Part shown: in pieces, positions 47,421-59,300 of the stretch
Layout: each line of letters begins with the position of its first letter
How positions within the stretch are numbered: position 1 is the stretch's first letter
Source: Dipylidium caninum
Taxonomy: Eukaryota; Platyhelminthes; Cestoda; Cyclophyllidea; Dipylidiidae
Assembly: GCA_017562135.1 (NCBI GenBank)
Contig: QEYB01000282.1
Span: 1,011,501 to 1,075,500, forward strand
Direction of reading: 5' to 3'
Length of the DNA: 64,000 bases
Made by a program: the position numbers and the translations under genes
Notes under the pieces: generated by a model
What the model was told of the DNA's origin: nothing
What the model saw: the letters and a program-made list of their open reading frames with translations, nothing else
The model's database searches: none

Positions 47421-50400
47421 TTAAAATTTTCCTACCTTATTACGTTTATTGGAGTTTATGTCCATGAAAATGACACCCCCCTGACCGTCGGAGTCCGGCG
47501 AGTCCTTTGTCAGGGTTCTGTTGTCATCGCCAGCACTTGTCAACCTGCAACTGCTGCCAGGGTCCAAGACCGATGGTTGCGTTGGGGGCGGAGGGGCTGT
47601 GGATGTTGACATCGTGGCAGGGTGAGAAGCGAGTGAGTGAGGCTTAACCACCCCCGATGGACATTCGGGCCAATCGGAAGAGTTGGCAGGGGGCACTGTT
47701 GAGGTTATCATCGAGTCCTCCTCTTCTGCATCCTCAAGGTCATTGACGTGGATATGGCTTCGGGAAAGTTGTCTTGACGTTTCCTGTGGGAGGAGAATAA
47801 TATTACGTCACAGAAATCCTGCTACGGATTTAAGGAAGCCCTTATAGCCCTGACAGTAGCTGTTCCAGTTAACTTTGGAATTAGTATTGTAATTTTTCTT
47901 TCACTTAAGGCATTCAAACTATTTTATTCAATAAAGACATTTAGATAATACCAACGACGAGATACACCTCTCGTTTATAGAAGCGGATAGTAGCGCCAGT
48001 GTGGTTTCTATGATAATGTCTAGAGAAATATGATTAGTGTGATAGGTTAAATCCGTCACTTTCATCAAAGTGTTATTTCTAATTAAGAGAAACGTCCAAC
48101 AACTATGCCTTGGATAAATATATGTAAAAGATGACACCTCCTACGAATTCAAATCTTTTCTCTCTAAGGATCATGGAACACTTTAGGATAGCTGATAATT
48201 ATGAAATCGAAATGCGGAAGGTTAACTACTCTCCCTGCACCATTAACCTCTTTTGTCCTTCCAGAAGGCCTTCGTCGTCGGGAAATGAGATCAGGCGGTA
48301 CGTCGTCAGAATGTGGCCTCGAACGGCTGTCATTGACGCCTCGGGTCCGAGGCTTCGATCCACCTGTTGATCGAAGCCCAGACACCGTGTAAGGCGCTTT
48401 GCGTCGTGCATCGTAAACCTCCCCTTCGTCACTGGCACCTCCGTTAATTAGATGTGCATCAGTTTCCTTAGCGGAGGGTGGCAACTCCCGCAAAAAGTTG
48501 GAAGGCACCAAACCACGTCGACCCGACGACTCTAACTGCCCCACATAGAATCCATCCTCGTCCATCTCACTCAAAATGAGGATTTGGTCGCCAGCTCGGA
48601 ATTTAAGTTCTGTCTGTTAAAGAAGAAGTGGTCCTTGATATATGGTCACGCTCGGTAAGGGAAGGCAAGAAACACTTTCAGAGTAATTTCGCGAAATACT
48701 AGTTATCAAAGAAGGGACAACTTTTAATCCGTCAGAGACCACGTGTGTTTTCAAGCTTAAAGAGGTGTAAAGAGTGATAGCTGATACATTCAAAACGAAT
48801 ACTTTAAAATAGGTACAAGTGAGTAGCAAGTTGTAACCGGCCACTGACCGGACGAATATCTCGTGAACTAATGTTACTCACCGGGTCGGTCTCATTCTGT
48901 TATAAAATTTGACTCGAAACGCATAATTCTACAACCAAATAACTCATTTCCCATTTGATTTCGATTACTACAAAATTTTGTTAGCCGAAATCAAAATCCA
49001 AGGTCACTTCCATCAGCACCTTTTCCGGGTGCTCCCTGAATTTGAGTTTTTCATTGGAGCATGTAAAAGAAGAGGTTACTCCTTCAGATGATTCTTTGTT
49101 CCAATTCAAATTCACTATTTTTTGAGCTTTGCAAATGCAAAAATAACTTTATTTTGATCTTTCACCTTTACCGAGATTGTCAGAACTCAAAGTCTTATCT
49201 CCTGCAAAATAAGTTGATGGGAGTAATCCCGCCTTTGTCTCTCCTCTTTGGTGTCATCTGTGACTTTTTCATATTGAGATGAAGGATCAGGTAAAAGGAA
49301 GTAATTTTTCCATTTAAGGCCTTTCCTACCAATGATTCCCACCTAATAATTATTAGCTGCCTAACGTTTTGTCATTTATTAGAGAAAGCATTTTTGAATG
49401 GATGCTTCAGCGCAGGTATTTCACATATTTTCCTTAAAATAAAGCTAGTGGAGACCGAACCTCCACGTCGACGTTTGGACTGTAGATTTGAGGATCGTAG
49501 TCATAGAGGGCTTCCATGATACAGGGACGTATTTTCTGAGCCTCAGTACATTTCTGTCCGACCGTATCGGAGCCCCCCCTGGCTGTCCGCGTCTCATCAA
49601 CATAGGCGCCTCGCTCTTGTCGTGTCGTCCGTCGGACCTTCTCGCGTGTCACACGGCCGTGACCCGTCCTTTCGCCTTGTGCAGGATGGCGGTAGTAGCC
49701 GAGATGCTGGTCAACCTGAAGGCAATATAGTCGTCTTATGCCCATTCTCTTAGGCTAGGCTCACCATGCAACTCGTATGTCTACTAATATGATCAATGTA
49801 AGTGAAATATACGACATTGGTGGTGGTGTAGTGGCATACAGATAAAATCTTCATAGAGTTCTAAACAAACATAAATTTCACAAAGCCTCAATTGAAGATC
49901 ACGGATACGTGCAATCCCAAGACTTTAAGATACTTTAAAGTTTATGTAACGCAATAGGATCCAGAGTTAGTAATCCCTACGAGAATCTTGCCACACTACT
50001 ACTGATAATGATTTGGACACTTAATAAAATCATGAAGTTCTATAACTCTTGCCAAAATCCACGACAATTAATGGTAACAGTGAGGAAACAGTGATGCTAT
50101 TCTGAAAAAAGTGGACTTTTTATGGAATTCTACTCTAGTGCAAAAGCGGTGCGCACACGAGACTCATTCAACCCAAAACTCGTAGTAATTTCCTTCCCTC
50201 CTCCTCCAACTACTTCTCCAGTGCCGTTCTCTGACGAACGAGTAGGCGAGGTATTAACGTCATGTACAAATAAGATTTGGAGGGTCTCCTGTGTGTAAAT
50301 TAAGTTCCCTTAATGCAATAAATTGTTGAATGATGACGTCAAAGCTCTAATTTAAGCTAAAAATTTTAAACTAAAAATATGCTCAGAGGCGAGTGTCCAG

Positions 50401-53311
50401 TGTGATTTTGGCTTTCCCTCATTCAAAGGTTTTTGCATTTTTCCAAAGCCTTTCAAACTCAAATTGTATTGTCACATTCAGGCCAGAGTAGCCTCCGAGA
50501 CGGCAGAAGGGCCACAACACACTGCTCTTGGCGGATGGATGCCCACCGAAACGGGGTTGAAGAAATTACGGCTGGACAGAAAAGGGATGAATTGAATATA
50601 ACCGAGGACGTCAGGAGGAGAGAAATTTTCTCATTTAATAGGCCTCCTGCCCTCATGAAGACGGTCTGCTACTAATGGAGCCGAAAACTCGAGATCGTAC
50701 AGACCTGGTGTTTAAAAGTACGAACTCAGGCTAGTGAATTGCCGGCAAACATCTTGTGGGAGATGCTGCTGAAGGCATCCGCGTGACAACCTATTTCTGG
50801 TCAAAGACATCAACAGATAAGGTCGATTATAAGACAATTTAACCGAAAGTGAGTGACATAAGTTGAGGTATAGCAAGTCAGCCGATACAGAACCTGCAAC
50901 TTATTCTTATTACTGAAGTAAAAACTTAATGTCGGGCTCAAGTGTACCATGTATAGGCGTAGAATTATATGGGCAAACAATAAATTTGTGCTTAACGTTG
51001 TAAAGGCTTCATCCAAATGCAGACGACTCTGTGAATACTTCGCCCAATCCCGTCTCACCTTCCGTGACTCAAATCCACGCAGTTTAGCCATAATATCCAC
51101 TCGATGATAGGCCTTTAGTAACTCGTTACAATCGAGGTTGGGCCACTGTTAAACGAATTAGTATTCCCCATGCCATTCGGATGGAGTTGAATGGACCGAA
51201 AGGCTAAAACAGGCGGGACTTTGCCTTACAAAGTATGAAGGGCGTATAAACGACCCCTGGCATGAAAACACTTCACCAGAGCACAGCCATGAGGCGCTAG
51301 CTAAAAGGCCTCAGTCTAGCGAATGACTACAATGTGAAATTTATAACGAAGGAACTCTTGATTAGTTTCGGCGTCATCTGCAAGAGCGTCGACTCACCAG
51401 TCCAACGGTCTGGTCATGCGAGCCGGAGCGCTGTCCGACCGGACGGTGTGGCTTGTTCATTTGGCCGGGAGGCAGGCCTGTAGGAGCAGCACGGCCTCGG
51501 GCGTGGTGTCCACCACGTCGTCGGAAGAACTCGGCGACCTCGTCGGCGCTCGCCTCACACACCATGTTGGAAGGCACAAAACCTTTGCGTCCGTTGCATT
51601 CGCCAAAGTAAAAGCCGTCTTCATCGCAGTCCCCATACATCTTTGGACAAATGCCACAGATTTAGCCCCGTTGAAAGCTAACTGAGTAAAGTCCTCAACT
51701 CTTGAAATATTACTTACACACTTGGACAACATTTACATTGAGGAGGGACTCATTCGACGCTAAGGTTGAATGGGTGTGGTGGACAGTGGTTAATGGTTTC
51801 CCTACACTTCGACTTCCACAAAATGTTCCGTTTGATGATACTGTCAACAGGAAATACCTTCGGGTGGGGGGGGGGAAAGGGGGGGATTGGAAGGCGGGCA
51901 AGAGTGAACCGGAGAGGAAGAGAAGGACCAAGGTGCAACATCCACAGCATTTAAAACTACACACACCTACTTTAAACCTAATTTTAATTAAATAAAACCA
52001 CAAGGCTAAGGTGGGGAACAACAGGGATCTCCCGCAATCCACATTTTGCATACATTGTGTCCTTAAAAAAACGTAAATTTTGTGAAATTACCAATTTAAT
52101 AAATTACCTAAGTCGGAATAAATGCTATTTTCACAGGGAGTTTGTTAATTCTCAATAGTACAAATTCTAAAATCTCAGTAAAACAAGGTTAGTTGTCCTT
52201 TTTGTCAAAGAAAAATAGGCTAATGTTGGCGTTAACTGAGATTCATCTAAAATATAAGAAGGTTATATGCTAAAGCAGTCATTTCGGTCACATGGGGCCG
52301 GACACTGTGCCTGCCCAGTCCACTTGTCAAGGGCAGGAGTGATACGCGAAAAGAGGCTAAAGAAGGTGACAAGTACAGGAAGAGTAGTTTACGCAAGAGA
52401 GAGGAGCAGGAGACAGCATCGGTAGTATAATGAGGCAAGAGAGCGAATTTTATTATGACAAATTGCCTCCACGAAGAACTCTGTCTACCAGTTATATAGG
52501 TGAAAACGTCCAAGTTAAATGGTTCTTCTACGTAGTATTAAAAAAACGAAAGTATAAGGTCAGAAAATATGAAACGGGCGTTTGTATATAATCTGTGACC
52601 AGGTGATCTGTTCACTCATTTCGTAAAATATTTTCGCCTTTGTATCTCACTTTTATTTAATTTTTCGCCCAAATCAGATGGAAACTAAACGCACTTTACA
52701 TCTACTTGTCTGGTACGAGTTCAATTTGAGGCAGATCACGGCTCAGCAGGTTTCGAGGATCATTCCCGAGACATTTGGGAATGCATTCACTAGTTAAAAA
52801 AGTGCTCGTTGTTGGTTTCAAAAATTTCCTCCTGGAAATGTGAGTATCATCAAGGCGCCTCGACTCGCCGCGCCTCGAGGAAGACCACCACCAGCCCATG
52901 TTGATGACGAGGAGGAGGACGAGGACGAGGAGGAGGGAGGAGGAGGAAGTGAGGAGGAATAGAGGACGACGACTGCTATTCGTGAACTTGGGTCCAAAGT
53001 GATTGGGAATTAAACATCTGAGTACAATTAATAATGAAATAAAGCGGACTCACAAGTGTCCAACCTATTTTTCTGCAAAACCACATGGAAACAAAGTAAA
53101 TCTTAACGCGGCTCGACCAGCTTCGAGAAACATCATTGAAGCCTTCTTGAAGCATTCTTGAAGCATTCGGAAATGGATTTACTAGGGAAAAAGAGTCCTC
53201 CTTGTTGATTCTAAACAAGCCGTTCTGACGGTTTGAGTACCGGCAATGAGCCTTGCCTCGCCCGTGTTGGCGACGAGGCGGAAGAAGTGAGGACGCCGAC
53301 TGTGGCATCCG

Positions 53312-53347
<36 letters not shown>

Positions 53348-56300
53348 GCGTCTAAACTAGAGAGGAAGGAGCCATCTACACGGCTGGGCTGTCTTAAAAC
53401 GCCCGCGTTCGAGGAAAAGAGGGAGAAAACAAGTAGACTCGTCGGTGTCGGTCGTACGAACAACTGACGCAAGCGCAGACGATCGAGCAAGGACAAGAGC
53501 AAGTGGACATGGCAACGCTGAACGACGACCACGAAAGAGCTTCAATTGCTGTTGACAAAGGAAATAACTCCTCGACATTGTGGCATCTTACCACATCCTC
53601 CTCCATTTCCCTCCACCGATATTCCTCCAACCGCCCATCACCTTTTGCGTAATTATGGCCAAAATGATAGTCATCAGGCACTTCGCATTCGTTGCCGATT
53701 ATATAAATGCAATTTTTTTCAAAAATAACCTGCATGGCTTTTCCAAGGCGTTGGTAGAAAGTGGTAGATGCCAATGGAAGTCATTTAGATGGAATATAAA
53801 AAAGCGTAGTGTGTAGGGCTCTTTGTCTTCTACTCACATCTAACGCCCGTTTCATACTTTCCAAGGTAACAGTCATCAGAGCAGTGGACAACAAGACACA
53901 CTGACTTTGACGGGGTTGAGGCAAGATTTCGAAAGCCTACCTTGATAATGTCGCCTTCCATGAAGGGGAGTTCGTCTTCCACAGCGCCGGGATTGGGCGA
54001 CATGGTGGCGGGATCGTAGTCGTAGAGGGAGACAAAGTAGACACAGCCGTCGCCCGCGCCTGCCACCCGCGGCGGAGGTGAACTGAAGGGCCGCAGGTCC
54101 GCAGTTGGCTCCCTCACCTCCGACTGGTAGCGCTTCCCTACTTCAATTGCAAATACCGCCAGTTGGTCAAACAAACTCCTTTACCACTTGCCTACTTTGT
54201 GATTAAGCGGGCAACCCAAGAGACGCCTACACGCTTGCCCCTTTTCCCCACTCTCCGAGTCAACCACAGCCGCCGTCTTGTGCCAAAATGCCTCCGTTCT
54301 ACTTCGTTCTAAACGCTTTCCCAACGATGGGTCTACACAAGGCGACGTTATGTAGGATGAGGGACGAGGAGTTGAGGAGGAGGGGGAGGAGGAGGAGAAG
54401 GAGGAGGAGGAGGAGGAGGAAACTCAACATCTGCCCCGGTCGACCACCGTCGCCGTGCATTTAAAGACGAAAAGAGGTCACAGCAATGGGAAAGTAGCAA
54501 CAGTCGGTCGGTCGGTCGGTCAGTCAGTCAGTTGGAGAGTACATTTGCCACTAGCAACGCCCTTCGCCATTCCATTTTCGGGTAAAGGCACTGACGATGT
54601 ATGTTAAATGACCAGAACACGTTTTTGCGTCGACATGCACAGAATCTCGGTGGACACGCTGGTTACATCGCCTTGCAAACATGCCGGAGGTAAAAATCGC
54701 CAACAGACTGGACGAGTTGGAGACACGGTCAGTCAGTGTCAGCCCGCGACTCACTGCCTCCTCTTCGTCCTCCCCCTCCGCCACCCCCTCGCCGTTTAAT
54801 TTAGCCTGGCAAAGGCGAGAGACCGGAACTGGGGTGGGGTGGGGTGGGGAAGAGCGACTTCACTGACTGACCGACGATGAAAGCCACGAAGCTCACTTCT
54901 TTGTTCGTGCGCGGCCGTGGTGGAACGACGAGAGCTCCACCGCCTCCCGAAAGGTTCTCTCCGTTTTCACAATAAAATCAAAACACATTCTTTTTCTCTT
55001 ACTGTTAATAAGCCCCACTGAATAATGCGACTGCCATCGTTACCACTTTACCACTTGCCACTCTTCGCAAATTGTTGTTACGGAAACGGAAGGAACTCTG
55101 CCGCGGACCCGATAGGCGAACAGGCGCTCGCTCTTTAGTCTTCACTTCAGTTGTACGGCAATCTGCTCACTCCGCCAGCTCCCTTCCCCTTTCATCGGTC
55201 GTCGTACAGACTACCACGTTGAATTGCACACGTGGAGAGAACTCGGATGATGCATCGGCGGTGTCCACCACTGCAGGCCTCGGAAGGCATCCACGTGGAC
55301 AGGCTGTGAACTGTGACATGCCTTCTCCTCTCCCTTCCACTCCAAACGCCTTCACTGACAGGCGTCAGTCAATGTCCACCTCCTTTAGGCTCAAAGATTC
55401 CACATTAGGGGATAGTTTAATCGGTGTTACGCCAAGTTTGCGGATATATGCAGGAGAAGGAGGAGGATGAGGAGGAAGAAGAAGAAGAAGAAGAAGAAGA
55501 AGAAGAAGAAGAGGGGATATCACTCGTAAAACGTCAGAACACCTGACACGTGGGACCAAGGAGGAAAAGAACAGCAGAGGAGGTCTATTTCGATCGCCGG
55601 CCTTGACCCTTTACTTGCAAGACTTCAGACTTCACTACGATGTCAGACCCTGCCAACAGGTGGCCTACTGCGATGAGGAAGCAGGCGAGTGGTTGAAGAG
55701 ACGACGGACTCACTCACGCATCGTTAACGCCAGAGCCAGTGAACTCTGCCTTACATCGTGGAGTTGCACGAGGCCGCGTTCTTCTTAATGGGCGGATTCG
55801 TGATGTTTGTCCCGCCACTCGATTTGTCTCCAGTGGGAGATTTTTGATTGCTGTGAGCCAAATTAAATGAGACGCTCTTCCTTCCCTCGTTTGGTCACAG
55901 GACTTAGGAAAGACTATTTCAACTCGGTTTAGTCTGTGCTTAGTAGAGGGGCATTTTTAGACGATTTCACCGCAATGCAATGGGGACGAGACTGTCATTT
56001 TGCGTGGTGGGAAGCATGCAAATCCCAATCACGTGATGCCTCACCCATTTCCGTTTGTTTCAAGCGGACAGAACCTTCAGGTGGACCTGATATTACGCTG
56101 TCAAATGAGTGGTTGCAAAAACCTGAGATTCCACGTCGCCAAGTCGTATGTGGCACCGGTGAAGACGAAGAAAAATTGGTTGCGAAAGGTAGTTAGAAAC
56201 GCGGAAATATGATTTTCATGTGACTGATGTTTACGCTGAGGCAAATTAAATAATGTCACTAGAGGAAGTGATGTTATAGTACGTCGCCAACTAGTGAAAT

Positions 56301-59300
56301 GCAGAATTTTTATTTGTGAGAATCCCAAGGTGGGGAAGACGACAAGTTTCCACTCACTTCATTGTTTTGACCTGATTAAGTAGAAAAAAAACAGCAATTT
56401 CATCGACTTTAAATGGTTTCGCTTGAAAACTCCAACCACTGAACGGAAGCTCCTCATCACCTAACATAGTAATTCGGCCAGATGTGTCCACTTGAGTGCT
56501 CGGATGGCACTTCGAAGAGGCTGGGTGTCACACCAGGCTCTCATTTTTTATTAATGGACAAAAGGGGAGACATCAGTTTGGACAAAATCATATCACCATA
56601 AAAAGAGGCCTTTGCGAGGCTTCTTGTCTGCCAAAAACCGAGCAAAGTCTCAAAAATGAGGGAGGGTGAGAGAGGAGAAGTAACGGTGCAATTGCGATTT
56701 GCTGTCCATTGTTGTAGAATTACCTACCGTGTGTATTAATGCTCTTAATAGAATGAGAAGATAATAATAATAATAATCGGGGGCATTGAAGAAGAGATGT
56801 TTCTGACTTCTTCCACTTCAATGCTATTCACGCATGCCTGAGTGAATTTAACTGGGAGAAGATGGGATTTCCCCACACTTTCGAAGTGAACTAAACAGAG
56901 AGGTTGGCAAAGCCACCGATGTTGTAGCTCACCTCGTCGGGAATTCCTCTGTTCCAGGCCCCGCGTTCGGTTGGCCCTGTCGAGACCAGAGCCGGTTATC
57001 TTAATGGACCTCGAGCTTTTTTTCACAGGGTTTGGATGCTTCATTCGACGAGTACGAAAGGAGGATGGATAGTTGGGCCCCTCCGACCAGTCGTAGGGTC
57101 CATCATCCAGATCATCGAATTGAGGGAGATCCTTCGTCTTCACCCCAGTGGAATTCTCATTGTCAAAGTAGCCCTCCTCCACTTCCTCCTCCTCCTCTTC
57201 TTCGTTTTCTTCTCCCCTCCACGACCTTCCACGTCGATGTCTGTCCCTTATGGTCCCGTTGAAGCGGCGTTGGTAGTGTGGAGATGCGGCAGAGGGTGGA
57301 TATTCACTAGCTTGTACATACCTGTACGAATGATCATCTGAGCCAGCGTAGTCGCGACCTAAGCCTGTTAAAGTTCAAATTTTCCTATTAATATAACTGA
57401 AAGCAAGGAGAATTGTGACTAGCACTCGTTGGATTGCAAGACCCCAACCACCGAAGACATAATCCCTCGTCCAACAGATGTTAGAGGATCTCTGGCCAAT
57501 TAAGTCGCACGCAAACAAACAATAAGGAACTCTTTGCCCTCACCTACAAACTAACACATTCATTTCACACATTGAGAGAGTAATTAAGAAGCACACAGTA
57601 CGTGTTTGGAGGTGGGCGCGAAGGGTTAACGATTGGCAAGAAGAGGGGCGGCGGTGGGAGGGGGCGGGGGCTGGGGTGAGTAGGGACGATGGTGTGAAAG
57701 TGATTTCTACCCAGCGTTGTTGCATGGACTGCCGCCATACTTCTTTACATCCATCAGCTGTCACTCCTTCCACGCGAAATCTCTACCCGCCCCTTTCCCT
57801 GTCTATTTGTTTCGTTCCCCGCCGCTTTGACTATCACCTCCGACGTAAGATCGTCAATGCATGAGTGGTTTAACGCTCGCCCTCTAACATGTCAACTAAT
57901 TTCACCCGTCAAGTGAAGTTGACACTACTCCGCTGAGGGGTTTCATCAGGGGGCACTGACTATTTCGTGGTCGCCACTAGTGTGGCCATTTTAAATAATT
58001 TACATTTTCAGGCGTATTTCCTTAGCGACCTAACGGGGACTTCACATTGTCTCTCGGTTTTGTCCCTTGTTAGAATCGGAAAGTGACAATGTCGAGGAAT
58101 TCGAGCAACGAGCAGAGCCAAGACCATGGCTCTGGTGACGTGCAGAGCAGACGAAGATCCGTTTTTAGAAGTCCTTTCAAAAGGATCCTCACACCGCTGA
58201 ATAGTCGCTCCTCTCCACTCCACTCCACTCCACTCACCTCACCTCCTCTCCTCTCCTCTCCTCTCCTCTCCTCTCCCGCTTCCTGTCTCACTTGCCCGGT
58301 AAACTTGCCGACCTGATCCCCTACTGTACACAGGCTAGTGCGTCACAAAACGCTCTCCCTTCCCCTCCCCTCCCCTCCCCTCCCCTCCCTTCCATTCCCT
58401 TCCTTCCTTCCACACACGCACACAGTGTGTGTGCGAAGACAGTGTTGTTGTGTGGACTGCCTGTCTACTTTCTTTACACCCATTAGACATGTCACTGCCT
58501 CCACGCGAATGTCCCCTCCTCCCTGTATATTTTACGCAAGAAAGAAGAGGAAGAACTATGCGGGTCAATGGGTGGCGAGAAGACAGAGGGAGGGAGGGAG
58601 GGAGGGGGAAATGGAGGAAGGGAGAGGGAGGAAGGGGATGGAGAGAGGGAGGGAGGGAGGGAGCGGAGACGTGGTGGATGTGAGCGCTTCCCCACCGATT
58701 CGCCCCGCCTGCACGCGTCCACTTGAACACGGGCCCCCAACTCTCCCTCCGACAAATGTGATTTGCAACACGCGTCTTTGTGATATGATAAAGACCCGCG
58801 GACAGTTTACCCTCCGTGAGTGTTGATGGACGAAGAGAAGTGTGGAGGAGGGGAATATCATGAGGGTTGACACAACACAGTCGAGCCGTTGACGCGCCAG
58901 GAGAGGTGGCACCGCGCGCTACCGTGGCTCGTGCTTGCCACTAGGGGAAGCAAAGGGGGAAATGACCGCACGACTCGTGGCTTGACAACTGAGTGATTGC
59001 GAACTTCAAGCGAGAATGAAAATTCACAATTTTCGTCGAGAAACGTTCTCGTCGATGACCGTTTTGCCATCGTTCAGGCAGCATCTTACTTCCACGCTAT
59101 TAGGAATTCTCATCTTTGCTGCCAGAATATAAAATTAAGCTCACTTTGAAAGGCATTAGTGTCGTTACGAGTTGTGCCAGTCGAGGAGTTCCGCATGGAA
59201 CGACGAAATGCATGCATGGCGGTGTGAAGACGCAGACTCAGACGCCAGCCACGTGGTGGACGTGTCAACGCATCCCAAAGCGAATCCAACCACTTCTTTG

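Noticed and set aside
55603..55788. Frame with [21 protein letters not shown], seen in both A copies
   Set aside because: Conservation is explained by the recent segmental duplication. No splice signals or family match support coding.
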